Shown here: piece after piece, positions 20,682 through 32,382 of the stretch
Layout: every line of letters begins with the position of its first letter
How positions within the stretch are numbered: position 1 is the stretch's first letter
From: Sialis fuliginosa
Lineage: Eukaryota; Arthropoda; Insecta; Megaloptera; Sialidae
Reading direction: 5' to 3'
DNA length: 64,000 nucleotides
Assembly (NCBI GenBank): GCA_961205875.1
Contig: OY540815.1
Location: 17,049,638-17,113,637 of the forward strand
The notes under the pieces: generated by a model
The model's input: only the letters and a program-made list of their open reading frames with translations
Told to the model about the DNA's origin: nothing
The model's database searches: none
Position numbers and translations under genes: made by a program

Positions 20682-23659
20682 TAGACCTGTGTTAGTCGAA
20701 ACGACTAACATTAGCCATCTAAGGTTTAAAAGTGTCTTAATAAAGTAAACAAATTAAAATTAAATACGATATACATAGAACTAAAACTGCTATTGCAATA
20801 TTACGTATAATAGCATACCTATCATATATCATTTTTTTAGCTAAAATGGCGAAATGTTTTTATAAAGCTGTATAAATATTTTCAATGATCTTATTGGTTT
20901 TCTTTTCAATTCTTGGAAAAATAATGAAGTCTCACAATTTTCGTGAAAATAAAATATCACTTTTCATTGACTTTATATTTCTCTCATTTTATTTTCTATG
21001 GTTATTATAATTAATTTTAATATTTCATCAAAATTTATATTAAATAATTAAAAATTCAGACAGTATTATTATTATTAGGTACTATTATTGTGGTTATGTA
21101 ACGTATGTTCGTATGAAAATACCTTAATTATCAAAATCTAAAATTAAATTATTTAAATCAGCGAAATAAAAAGATATTTCTTCATTTCTGTGACATTTAA
21201 AATTCCAATTAAAAATAAGTCCAAGATGAATTTCTCGATTCAGCATTCCAAGTAAAAAAGGGTATAAAATAAACATACAACTTTGAAAAAGAAAACTTAA
21301 AAAGGAAAACTTTTTTCGTGTTTAATTAAATTTATGTGCAACAAAAATACACCTCAGAGTGAAAAGAGTTGGAATAAAAATAACAAAAAGAATGGAAATT
21401 ATCCAGATCAATTAGAATGTTCTAGTATCTATTTAAATTCTTTTGTTTTAAAACTCGTCGAATTCATCTGGCCGGAAGTTTAAACTGAGTGTAACGTGTT
21501 TTTAAATTTTCCTTCTACTTCGGTGGCCATTTGGGAAATTTAAAAAAGAAATACTACTGATGAACTTTCACGTATATAGAATTTGTTTGACACTAGACAA
21601 ATTCGTTGCGGTAAAAACCTAACGGTGTAGTACTTTAGGTAGTTGGAAAAAGAATATATAAAATATACTTCCTTACTCTAGAATTTTAGTTATATACAAG
21701 CTATTCAAAAGTCACGAATAATGTACGAAACTTATAATTTAAGTAGACTTGCATATATTGAGATAATGTAAGTGCGTCTTTGCTGTCCTTATATAATCAA
21801 TTCTTATTATTTTTGACAGAAAAGAGATACAGATTCGGTTTAATGAAATGAATTATTTGTAAGGAAGGGGTAGTTTTACTACATCAAAAAATATTAATAA
21901 TTTTATGTGGTTTAGGCGGTATACCCAAAAATAAATAGGTACTTTTTGTTTGCGGTTTCTTAAATCAATTTTTGTGTAGAATCGATTGGTGTATTTAGAA
22001 ATTTTATATCACTTTTAGTTACCGAGTTACAAGCCCTAACATTAGTTTTTCTTATGGGTCACTATTTTGGCTATAGCATATTTGAACGTTTTTTTTACTC
22101 TACTTTACAACGATATGTCACTTATCATATTTATTTACGAAAATAAGTCCAAGTACTAAATAATAGTAATATTTGTAAAGTATTTTAATACAAAATTTTC
22201 AAGTAGGCCATGAAAAACAAAAAATGTTTTAAAAAAATCACAATAATAAATGAATATTTGAAAAAAATAAACTATTACAAAAAAAATGTTCTTACTTTTA
22301 TTAAAAAAATCTGAAAAAAATTTGGTAACGGCTTTGGTTGGACTACCAACAACAAATACTAAAGTCAACAATATCAATTCAAATTCTGGAGAAATAGAGA
22401 GGGGCGTCATAGAATTTTTTATTTTTATATTTAGGCAAGTAGGGTGTCAAAATGTAGATCTCAATTAGTAAAACACGACACTTTTTTATATTTTTTTCTA
22501 TCTCAAAAATGTACCTGTAAGTGACTCCAAACAGTCTACGAAGTACGTACTTCGGAACCCTTATGACATACACCCATGTATGTCTTGACGTTTTATTATA
22601 AAAAAATACAGATATTTTTTAAATAGCCAAATCTATCATACACAATTAGTTAATTATAAAAATTAGTTGTATGTTTTTATTTTGATACTATAATTAATAT
22701 AAATATAGCTATCATTTTTACTGTAAATGATCCATATGAAACATGGACTCTAATAAATCGGCCAGCCCACAATTTCAGTACATAGATATTAATTTTTGAG
22801 GACCACTGAGATAAAGCAGCGTGCAGCATGTATCCATGTCGGTTTTTGAATACATAAATGAATGATGAACCTTTTTGTTTGCTATTTGTTTTATGTTTCT
22901 GGGATATTTTTATGTTGTTTTTGTTGTGCCATTTGTTCAACGTGACCCTTCACTGTTTACTTGTTTATTTTTTGTTTGAACTGCCGTTAATTTTATTCCT
23001 GGATAAAATCTGAAAACTTTTTTGTTACCCTGTACGGTGTATTCCACGTTGTAGTTATAGTGTTTAAAATACGCTAATATATGTAATGTAGGAACTGAGG
23101 TAAGATAAAATTGTTTGTTTTGTAATCAATTTGAATGTGGTTATATATAGCTGACGTTTAGAATTTTAACTACATATAGAGGGAAATTTAAATTTTACAC
23201 AGTCGATGTAAATGTATGGCTTGTTATAAAATATAAGCAATGGTTAATATATTAGGTTATTAAATTTATTTTATATTGCCTGGTAATATATTTTAATATA
23301 CATATGTCTATAAAAATATTCCGTTGCATTCGCCTATCCTAGTTTAAATTGTTATAAATACATTTTAATTATAGAAAATACGTAATGTGTTACCAATATG
23401 GCTTCAAATTTCTTTAGGGAACGACATAAAATTATATTATATTTGGTAAAATAATATTTCTCAAAAATTTCTTCCGGGAACCTCCATAGAATATTAACCA
23501 CTATTAAAATACAAATAATAATAAACAGGTAATAGTAATAAATAGTTGAAGAATTATCAATAATTTTCGTCAAAAAATTGTAAAAAATATATTTTAAAAA
23601 GTATGTTGCAAGTAACTTAATTATAAAAAAAAAACATAATTTTGCTGACACACAAAAAC
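20682..23659. other. About 3 kb of AT-rich sequence without recognised gene
   Basis: No frame above 90 codons, tandem array or inverted pair could be supported. Several frames of 60-87 codons between 22,156 and 22,940 occupy both strands and have AT-driven Lys/Asn/Phe/Ile composition. Short features only: CGAAGTACGTACTTCG at 22,538 is a perfect 16-bp palindrome, and CTACTTCGGTGGCCATTTGG at 21,515 is a small GC-richer spot. Confidence 0.55.
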
Positions 23660-24170
23660 GGGAGAAAAAATAGCTTCTGTTCTGTAGGCCGAAAGTTACC
23701 AGACTGACACTAAAAGGGGCCCATAAAACTTGTGACCTAGGGCTCGTAAAGACGACACTGGAACCAATCGACAAACGCACACACACACAGGATTGTAGAA
23801 ATAAATTATGCAACTCTTTCTCGTCGTCCATAAATCCATTAAAGTAACCCAAGTATGTTAAACAGCTCCACTTAGCGGCAAAAAACAAACCCGGTTGTAT
23901 GAAAAGCGCGGACCGCAATTACACTAAAATGGCAAATGTAGTTTTTGTTAACTGATCCTCGCTTTTTTTTCATCACGCTACCGCGCTGCACGCTGAGATA
24001 CAAGGTGAGTGTGTATACGTGTGTGTGTGCGGGTATACACGTCAAGTTGGACGTGTGCTGTACAGGATTTATTATGTATGTTTGATTTATGATTTTCTGA
24101 GTGTTGGACAATGGGATGAAGTGAAAAATGGTGGAGAAATTTGCTTAAAGTAAGATGAATTCTACGAAAC
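23660..24170. other. GC-richer unique island with a consensus splice-donor string
   Basis: The block is less AT-rich than its surroundings and contains GGGGCCCATAAAAC, CTAGGGCTCGTAAAG, a (CA)n tract at about 23,776 and GCGCGGACCGC. On the plus strand CAAG/GTGAGT occurs at 24,001-24,010, a perfect match to the eukaryotic 5' splice-site consensus, 18 bases after CGCGCTGCACGCTGAG. It could mark the end of a small or non-coding exon, but no upstream acceptor or coding frame confirms it. A 188-codon minus frame (23,352-23,918) overlaps. Its C-terminal two thirds are an AT-driven Ile/Phe/Tyr/Leu string and it shows no domain, so it is not called as a gene. Confidence 0.35.
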
Positions 24171-24527
24171 AATACTATGTATTTTACATTCTATTCTTGG
24201 TTTCTGTATATAAGCCGTGTCTATTACTAAAAATTTTAATAAACAATTGATTTATATAGTTATTACAATGGATATTAATAATTAAAACACCAACAACTGG
24301 AGTAATTGTTCGCTATATAGATTTCGTGCTGTATTGTACTGTAATGTTTCGAACATGTAATAATAGATTGCATTAACGTAAAAGGGTATTAAAAGCCTGT
24401 CCAGGATTCAGTAACCCTACTGGCGCCATGGAAAATGATATCATAGATATGATATCGTTAATTTGCGTTATATCCAGAGCATGAACCTGATTTCAATAAA
24501 ACCTTAATGATATCTATACTACAATAT
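24171..24527. other. AT-rich sequence with a short perfect hairpin
   Basis: GATATCATAGATATGATATC at 24,436-24,455 is an inverted repeat of 8 bp around a 4-base loop. No gene is visible. Confidence 0.5.
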
Positions 24528-24592
24528 GCGGGGAAACGTTAGCCGATAGAACGACCAAATCGACGCGGTTTATACCCAGAAGCCAAGATTAA
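24528..24592 (+). mobile_element. Penelope-like retroelement terminal fragment
   Basis: GGAAACGTTAGCCGATAG, then ACGACCAAATCGACGCGG and TACCCAGAAGCCAAGATT matches the right half of the structure at 46,833-46,893 closely. GAAACGTTGGCC followed by a conserved downstream block is, from knowledge of the family, typical of Penelope-like element terminal repeats that carry hammerhead ribozyme motifs. Here the upstream CTGANGA core is not recognisable, so only the 3' part of the motif survives. The assignment rests on remembered family features. Confidence 0.45.
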
Positions 24593-25059
24593 AAAATGAC
24601 CTATTTTCTTCTTTCAACTATCATGTTGGAGTCTCTTTAGAAGAGTTCCTGAAAATTAGTTTTTGAAGAAAACACCGAAATGAAAGTCAAATCGTTAAGT
24701 AATAAAATACGACAACGTGGATAAATAAAAAAGTTAGTACAATTTTATAATCACCAATTGTTAAATTTTTGGTACAACGATTTAAATATCAAATATTATT
24801 TCTTGAACCTTTTAAAAATAGATTATTAGTGGTTACCATTTTTTTTTGAGTTAAAAATAAATTCGCAGTAATCGTAGGGAGTATTCTAAACCGAAAACTT
24901 TTATATTAAAACAAATAGATAATAATGAAACATGTTTAAACTTTTAATAGATTTTAATCACGTATAAGTTGTTTTTAAAACATTGTTAATACCTACGCAT
25001 TAAATTTTTAATACAAATGACATAAAGCATAATTAAAACCATTCCACCAACTTGTCAGA
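24593..25059. other. AT-rich sequence without recognised gene
   Basis: Nothing beyond A/T-rich sequence is visible. Confidence 0.6.
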
Positions 25060-25560
25060 CAAAACTATTCGACGAATTAAGGTTCTCTGGCAGACGCGGA
25101 CAAGTGCATCGTAGTGTTGACTAACGAAGTTATTACCAGCGCTGTTTAATCTCAAAAACACACCACCTACATACATTATCCCTCACGAGAGTCGCGTAAT
25201 CTGGATGCTAATTCACCCCTTACGTTACACCCCCGGCCGTCCCGCCCAACAACCCTCAACCCTCACACTAGTTCTGCTCATTTGCTCTGGCCACTACCAT
25301 TGGGTGTTGGTCATTTAAGATTATGACATGCCGTGTTTTAACACATACATGTCGGATGAGTTTCGCTAAATCTTTATCAAACAGTACAAGATATACACGT
25401 TTAATATGAATATGTGCCCGTGTTATTTTTGGTCGGTTTAGGATGGTGAGATGTAAGGCGAGAATCATCCGGCTTGTGTGTGTTAATGATGTGTGTTTTC
25501 TCGGACCTCGTCCGTCTTTTTTGCTGCCTCAATTAATAGGATTAGATTCAGCTAATTTTG
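25060..25560. other. GC-richer, non-repetitive island
   Basis: This stretch has near-balanced composition, for example CTCTGGCAGACGCGGACAAG, ACCCCCGGCCGTCCCGCCC and CTCGGACCTCGTCCGTC, in sharp contrast to its flanks. No part matches another repeat in the window. A 66-codon minus frame (25,268-25,468) has no known motif. The composition and lack of repeat matches make it a candidate for conserved non-coding regulatory DNA or an unrecognised exon, but there is no direct sequence evidence for either. Confidence 0.4.
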
Positions 25561-25952
25561 CACGATTGTTTTAATAGCTTTGCCTAATAGATTTTTTTAT
25601 AGAAGCGGAAGGATTTTATTCAAATTAGGATAATGCATGTGATATTAATTTTAATAATGAATTGCGTATAGGAAGTTTCATGTAAAAAGTTGTTCCTTTT
25701 TTATAGTTATATGTATAGTTGGACCAGGTTATAACGACATAACGGAAGACAAAGGTTTTAACACATTTAAAACACATATACATGATAAAGAATTTAACTA
25801 CGGTACAAAAGGATTTTAATATTATTTTAGATATATGCAAATGTTTACTCTCTCTTTTCTACTTTGACGTACTCAAAAACGCACTTTTGAAACTATACAC
25901 TTTATTATTAGTTTCACGTTTCGTCCTCGGCTATGAACATTTGACATTTGAG
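25561..25952. other. AT-rich sequence without recognised gene
   Basis: Nothing is supported. The 96-codon plus frame at 25,782-26,072 runs into the dispersed repeat that follows and has no motif. Confidence 0.55.
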
Positions 25953-26175
25953 TATTTTTTAACCGACTTCAAAAAAAGAGGAGGTTCTCAATTCGGCTGT
26001 GGATATTTTTTATATATGTTCTGGTATAATAATTGCATGGTTTTTCGTTTCTTTGAAAGAATATACTTCTGAGATGGTCCCATATAAACTTTATCAGAAT
26101 CTGACCATGTAGTTCAAAGATACGCGAAAAATAAAAAAACTTTTTATGAAAAAAAAATAAAACCAACTCAAAAAA
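25953..26175 (+). repeat. Dispersed repeat of the AACCGACTTC type
   Basis: It begins TTTTTTAACCGACTTCAAAA, then GAGGAGGTTCTCAATTCGGC and a T-rich run. After about 150 bases comes AAAGATACGCGAAAAATAAA and a closing AAAACCAACTCAAAAAAA. From memory, this opening is one of the commonest interspersed repeats in Lepidoptera and is a main reason for my taxonomic guess. The copy is degraded in its second half. Confidence 0.55.
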
Positions 26176-28063
26176 ATATATATATTAAACAGTTTTTAAG
26201 AAGGAATACAAACTTCAATAAATGTTAAATTTATTTATTATATACTTTTCAGTGTTTTTAGATCGTTTTAGAATTTTTGTTTCATGTTTTTCTCACATGT
26301 TGTACATATAATTTTCAATAGAATCAAGAAATATCAGATTCTGTCATTTTTTTAGATTAATAACCTAGAACTGCAAGTAGTGTTATCAGCTGACATTTCT
26401 ACTTTGTATAAATTGTCCAAAGGGCGCCATGGTACCCAAGAGCATATGGTTGGGAACCCCTAAGCTTAAGTATCATATTTTCAGCTATTTATTGATAATT
26501 TACATTTAAGAACTTTATTTTGGTGTTAATTACTGTTAATGAACAAATTCGAGGACGAAATCTAAAACTAATGGTAAAGGATCAAGTTTCTTTACAAGAA
26601 ATTACATATTTCCGAGAGTTTATCGTAATATTAAAATAAGAAAGCAAACATTTACATAGAATGTTTGTAATAAATTAAATTCTACAGCCTGTATATGAAT
26701 CTAATGTAAATAAACTAAAGATAGTTATTACCCAGTCGTTAAAATAAATAATAAATAATATTCAGACAATTGACATTCAAATATTGTTCATAAAATCAAC
26801 ATTCACTTACAGATACGTGTATTTATAAGGAAGAATTATCATATGATTTCTTATTAAACTAACTGAAAGCATAAAAAATATTTAAAATAAAATTTGTTCA
26901 TTTTTGAAGGGGAAACAAAATTATATTATTATTTTTTGAATTTTTTTTAATAGAAACTTATATTTTTTATTCTATGAGGGAAAAAATGTATGTCTGTATG
27001 TCTTAAATAATACCAAATTCTTTAAAAGAAAGGTGTACATTTTCCCCTGCGGTAATACATTACGAATATATTCCATTAAAAAAAAAAATGATATTGAAAA
27101 CTTCCACTAATTGAAAAATAAAACATACTTACCTTTTTGTTCCCCTTTCAAACCAAAAAACTTTTATCTGAAACATTTTTTTAAAATATTCAGCTATACA
27201 AATGTATGTGTACATGTCATTACATCCTGAATTTACCCTTTTGTTATACCAAGTTAATTACAGTTTAAAATAAACACATTTCCCTTATAAATATCATTAA
27301 CGCAATATACCAAATTAAAAGAATACATTATTTATACCTGCGGTTATAAAAAATCGAATATTCATTTATTATAACAATATAAATATTGATTATTCTTGGT
27401 ATCACAAAAATACGAACGGTAAAATATTTTTTCTAGATAATTATTCAAATAAACTATAGCGGTATCTACGTACTTAAATAAAAGTACACAGAAAATAAAA
27501 ATCTATATTAAATATTCCACAGAATAATTACAGACCGGAGTAGTTTTCTACGTAAATATTTTGTATGTTTTTGCATACAGAATATTATTAAATCATATAG
27601 TGTTCCTGTTATTAATTTTGACTTAAATTGCTGGTTTACATTTACAAATGAACGTTTTAAATGTTTCTACTTTTTTATCGCGATGAAGGAAAAAACGTAT
27701 TACGGTTTTTATATAAGTTGACTTTTCATTAAATCTTTAACATGTTACATGTATTTTAGGACTTACAATAACACATTACTTTGTTTATATTTACCGATGT
27801 TTCGGCATAATTACAGTTAATGTTTTGAAAATGAAATAAATAGTTTGCAAGGAAAATAAAAATATATTTAAAAGGGAATTCAGCGTGTACTTACATTGAT
27901 GTAGAACGTAGAATAAAAATCATTATGTTGCACTTACCTGAAAAAAAAAATTATTAATTTACAAAATTAAATAAAATATTAACAATAAAATATAGAGGTA
28001 CTATTCTGAGTTGATTTAATAGAAAATTTAACATTGGGTGAATTTTAAAATTTGACCATCTTT
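26176..28063. other. AT-rich sequence without recognised gene
   Basis: About 1.9 kb of A/T-rich DNA. A TATGTATGTCTGTATGTCTT string at 26,987 is probably a dispersed-repeat scrap. No gene, array or inverted pair was recognised. Confidence 0.55.
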
Positions 28064-28280
28064 GGTTTTTAGATCTCAGTACATCTTTGTAGATCTGCAC
28101 AAATCTACGTAGATGTGTGTAGATCTATGTTGATCTAAGAAGATTTAAATAGATCTGTCTCGAAATGCAGATCTCTCTATTTTTTTCTACTAGATTTAAT
28201 AAAGTCTATCTCCTTAGACTCTGTAGATCTATTCCAAAATTTAAATCTACGTAGATCTAATCTATCTGTTTCCAGGAAAA
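28064..28280. repeat. AGATCT-rich repeat, copy 1
   Basis: About seven AGATCT hexamers (a self-complementary site) occur in roughly 200 bp, often as TAGATCTA or GTAGATCT, with CTACGTAGAT at two places. The block ends in CCAGGAAAA, matching in style the CCCGGAAAAAAATTTAGATC end of the palindrome at 50.33-50.66 kb. It is probably a diverged member of the same family. It is not coding. Confidence 0.6.
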
Positions 28281-29462
28281 TGTTTTTATACTGTGTCAAT
28301 ATATCGCAGTTCGGTTATATTAGTGATAAATATTTTGTCTATTGAAAAAAAATAACAGACTGTTTAAATATTTTTAATCCTTTAGAAACGATGGAAAGTT
28401 GAAATTTAGCTAATTAATTTTTACATATTTGCATATAATTATAATTGGCATTCCTGTTGTAAATAAATTACGAATCCAATTCAGTATAGGAAAACATAAA
28501 TATTATAGAATTTTATTAAAAAGCTGTGTTGCAAATTAAAAATATATCCAACTTTGTTACATTTTACAAGTTCTAACAAACTTTTTTTCGCTGTTGCTGT
28601 TTTCAAATTAAAAAATATCACCCTAACAACTCTGTGTCATCTGGTGCAACAGTAAAAGGGGAAAAAACGATGTGGTGTAAAAAAAACCTACACCATTTGT
28701 GTCATTTATAAACATTTTATTGTTGATTTAATGAACATGGCACACTTTTCTATTTATTATTATTGCAAATAATAATTTTTCTACCTTATGAATTTTGATT
28801 TTACTTCCATCTTCCGAAGGAACTAACTAACTTCAAAATGTAAAGAAAAGTTGTTTTCCGCATGGGGCTGTGCGTGTGTCTCTGTGTCTGGATGTAGAAT
28901 TTTCTTTCGTTTACGATAACTACTGTAAAAATGCACCGATTTGAATTATTTTTGGAGAATATATTTGTCTCAGTGAGTACTCCAGACTTATTGATTTTGG
29001 TGCCAATTTGGTGCTTAATGATACATTTGTAGTTCAATAGAGCTTAATGGATGTTTATTTTTTGTACATACTTAAACAGCTATTGATGGGGGAAAACCAC
29101 TCTCAAAATTTGAATTTTAAATACTAATTAATACATTACTAATTCATGTTGCATTGGAAACAAATGCAACGAAATTCAATTTGTCAAATTAGTTATTTGC
29201 TTATTGTTAGTCATGTACCGATATTTTAAAGTGAAACAAGGTAGAAATTTTGTATTTAATTTAAATATAAAACATAAATTTTTATATAGCAAATTCTATA
29301 AAATCATTTTATGTTTTATAAAAAAAATATTTTTCATATATTCGGTGACAACCGAAAAATATACATTATCATTTTCGCCAATTATAAAACATTTTCATGG
29401 ATTACATAACATACATATTTTCAGCAACACCTGGTGGTAACATTTTTTCTCATAATTATACA
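28281..29462. other. AT-rich sequence with a dispersed-repeat scrap
   Basis: Around 28,868-29,010 the string GTGTGTCTCTGTGTCTGGAT and the following block look like a dispersed-repeat fragment. The 78-codon frames at 28,801-29,037 (minus) and 29,204-29,440 (plus) show no motif and AT-driven composition, so they are not called. Confidence 0.5.
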
Positions 29463-29680
29463 AACAACCTCATATGCAACATATGCGATGAGAAGTACAG
29501 TTTTTTCATGGAAGGGGTAAAATAGTAGAAAGAGGTAGGTGGTTTAGATAAATTTTACACTGTTAATTCCTAACGTAACCTCATATGCAACACTGTGTAA
29601 GCGGTGAAAGATACAGTTTTTTCGGGGAAGAGTTTAAGGGAGAAGTAGGCGGATGAGGTAGAAAGTAAAGGAAGGGGGTA
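29463..29680. repeat. Tandem duplication, two copies, ~111-bp period
   Basis: CCTCATATGCAACA begins at 29,468 and again at 29,579. Both are followed by a GYGRTGARA...TACAGTTTTTTC block and a purine-rich GGRAGRGT run. The copies are diverged by several substitutions, so the duplication is not recent. Confidence 0.7.
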
Positions 29681-30289
29681 TATCTACCCCATTACTTCCC
29701 GTTGTAATAAAAATGCAGAACACTAATGGACCTAGCTTGTCAGAGCAATTAATGGTAGAGTTTCTTTTTATAAAAAAAACCTAACTTAATTATAAAGTAA
29801 AATTTGTTTCATTTTAGAATTTTTTAATTTTTACTATGTAATTACTTTCTACTCGGAGACTTTTCCTTTACGACAAGACGTTTATTATTTACATGACTGC
29901 AATATTGTTTAGATGGTTTTCATTGGCGCAACGTTTAACTTTTTTTAAAATTAGCAAAGAAAAAATGCAATAAATAACCCTATGTAATCGTAATTTGTGC
30001 AATGTACATATTTAAAAATATTTTATAACGCAGTAAATGGATTTTAAAGACATATATTTTATTAACTACTAGACCGATTTAGATGACAGCTGCACAAACG
30101 TGTGTCTTGATTCAGATGTGCTATTAAGCTACATGTACAAAACAGTACTCTGGTATAAACTATAAGATATACACTAAAATTATGATTGGACGCAGAACCG
30201 GCCTTAGCAAGTCTATCGCCCTGGGCGAGGTTTATTTTTCAACCCTCTCTCTCCTTAACAAATGTTCAAAAATCACCGAAAATGCCAAT
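29681..30289. other. AT-rich sequence without recognised gene
   Basis: No supported feature. A small CGCAGAACCGGCCTTAGCAA patch at 30,191 may be an element end (compare CCCTGGGCGAGG at 30,220), without a partner. Confidence 0.5.
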
Positions 30290-30660
30290 TAAAATTGATA
30301 AATTAACAAATAAGTTGAATAGTTAATATCTCAGCTTGGCGCAATCCTACAGACTCCAACTTTTTTTTTTAAATATAGCTTATATAATTAACTTTAAGAC
30401 TACCAAATTCCCTAAGACCGTCGAGACCCCCTTCCATTATTATTAACAAATTAAAAGTGATAAATTAACAAATAAATTGAATAGTTAATATCTCAGCTTG
30501 GTGCAATCCTACTGATTCCGTTTTGACTGTAGAGCGTTCACAGACAGACGCACGGACACACATACGTCATTGAGATAATGGTCGTACGTGATTCAGAGAT
30601 CTTCGAAACGTGTAATTCCGTTGAAATCTCGAGTTCGATTTTTTTCATCATCACTATACT
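30290..30660. repeat. Diverged ~160-bp unit (about 1.5 copies) with a GACGGACAC-type tail
   Basis: AATTAACAAATAAGTTGAAT then TTAATATCTCAGCTTGGCGC occurs at 30,299-30,341 and again, changed, at 30,463-30,505. This is the core of the 160-bp unit of the 951-1540 array. Here it is followed by CAGACAGACGCACGGACACA and a block ending near ACTTTATTATAAAGTAC. The same closing block appears diverged at 58,665-58,765. This copy looks like an ancestral, non-amplified arrangement: the unit sits inside a dispersed element rather than in an array. Confidence 0.72.
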
Positions 30661-31209
30661 TTATTATAAAGTACATCAAAAACACCGGTAGCTGAAGTGG
30701 GCCAATTTACTAGGTCGATGTTAATGTTGCAATTATTTTTGAGTAGCATCTTAATCGTTTGAACCTAAGGCTCCTCGATTATTGCATTTAGAATGAATTT
30801 AAAGTTTAGTGTACCAAAAATGATTAACTTATTGTTAATCATGTTTTTTGTCATAAAATAAAATATGAGAGTATTAATAAGTAATACTTAAAGGAAAAAT
30901 CACTTACAAACGTAATATGTGATTTCAAATATTATAAAAAATAAGACTAGATTATACAGGACCAGGGGCTATGATTCAAATAATGTAATAATATATTTAT
31001 ATACCAATAAATTGCATCTTAAATATTTTTTTTTGATATCAACTCTTAAATATATTTAATTTTTAGTATAAAATATTTCAATGTAATTAGTTTAAATAGT
31101 GATAAATATTTTTTAAATTAATTAGTTTAGTTATTCGATACACTGGAACGTAAATACTTTAATTATTTATATAATATAGAGTCACAGAATGGAAATTAAA
31201 ACAATAATT
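30661..31209. other. AT-rich sequence without recognised gene
   Basis: Nothing further could be recognised. Confidence 0.6.
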
Positions 31210-31292
31210 CAAATAGTTATAATCTTTGAGGCTTCCACGGTCATTTTGATATGAATCTTAGCTCATACCCAGAAGTCAAGATTCATATCTAC
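31210..31292 (-). mobile_element. Penelope-like fragment with a small inversion
   Basis: GAGGCTTCCACGGTCATTTT and ATACCCAGAAGTCAAGATTC correspond to parts of the block at 46,870-46,915 (CACCCAGAAGCCAAGATC and ATCACCGCGGAAGCC). The first part is inverted relative to the second, making ATATGAATCTT...AAGATTCATAT an inverted repeat. This looks like a rearranged scrap of the Penelope-like terminal region seen at 24.5 and 46.8 kb. Confidence 0.4.
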
Positions 31293-31871
31293 TATTATAA
31301 TTTATTATATTTAATATAAATACAAAATTCCTTTTTACGCTATGACGAATAATACAGTTTTATCAAAAATGCCAATAAATCAACTATATTACTTACATTT
31401 ACTTTATGGAACTGGCAATGAAATTTCACATCACTTAAATACGCGAGATTATAAAACAAAACATATTATAAACTTTGAAGAATTAAGTCATTACAAATGC
31501 ACATGCTAATTAAAGTAAACAATATATACTTTACAAAATTTTGTTTATAATAAGACCCTAAAAATACACGTCACTTTAAAATACATAATAAAGTTAAAAT
31601 AGTCTACTAGTTTTTTAATAACGTCTATTAAGATCGACATTTTAATCACTACAAATCAATTTTTATCCTGTCATTACTACGCAATACAAACTACATTATA
31701 TTTAGGTGCACATGCACTTAGAATTTGGTACATTATGTAACTAATTTATTTCTGAAAAATAAATTACATTTTTAAACATATGTTTTTTTATATTTATGTT
31801 TTATATTTTAATAATATTTTTTTATGTTCCCAATAACCCCCTCCCCTTCTAGGTTGTTGTTTATTTTATTA
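31293..31871. other. AT-rich sequence without recognised gene
   Basis: No gene, repeat or inverted pair could be supported. Confidence 0.6.
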
Positions 31872-32016
31872 TCTATATTAATACATAAAATGAGAAAGTC
31901 TGTCTGTATTTTTGTTTGACCGAAGTAATCTTCGAAATACAGTACCGATTTTAGTGAAACCTCTGGTGTAGTGTTCTTTGAAATCTCAGAAGTGCTATAG
32001 ATTACATATTATCACG
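31872..32016 (+). mobile_element. Helitron-like 5' end fragment, third type
   Basis: After an A the sequence begins TCTATATTAATACATAAAAT, then GAGAAAGTCTGTCTGTATTT and ATACAGTACCGATTTTAGTG. The TC start and GTCTGTCTG block match the pattern of the other Helitron-like ends in this window. No 3' terminus was identified. Confidence 0.42.
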
Positions 32017-32280
32017 CTATCACCCAAAACAGCTGAGCAGTGAATATTTATAATTTAAATTTCCGGGTAGCAGATAGTATGAAATTAAACTATTAAATTT
32101 CAAAATAAAGGGTTTTGGGAAAAAATTACAACTCAACAACAGGAATAAGGGTAAAGCTACATAACAAAAAAAAACTATGAAAATCAATTCGGTAAAAGCA
32201 GAGTCCATTAAAAGAACTATGGCCCCCTCCCCTTAAAAATTGATTAGGTATAAGATAAAGTTAAGAAATTTGATAATTAT
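32017..32280. other. AT-rich sequence without recognised gene
   Basis: No supported feature. GGCCCCCTCCCC at about 32,221 is a short C-rich run. Confidence 0.5.
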
Positions 32281-32382
32281 AATTATTTAGGACAGGGGTG
32301 TATGGGTTAAATAAATAATAAAAATTTACAAGATAATAATTGAAGGGCCCAGTTACCCCATACACCCCTGGGATAAATAATT
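32281..32382. repeat. 102-bp inverted repeat with GC-rich arms
   Basis: Arms of about 30 bp face each other: AATTATTTAGGACAGGGGTG (32,281) and CACCCCTGGGATAAATAATT (to 32,382). The shared core CAGGGGTGTATGGGKTAA is conserved with one change. The loop is about 42 bases and includes AGGGCCC. It may be a minimal MITE or an end-to-end remnant of one. No target duplication was seen. Confidence 0.65.

Noticed and set aside
23352..23918. 188-codon frame on the minus strand, the longest in the window
   Set aside because: Its second half is an Ile/Phe/Tyr/Leu string that follows directly from AT-rich DNA, no domain is recognisable, and no splice or promoter context supports it.
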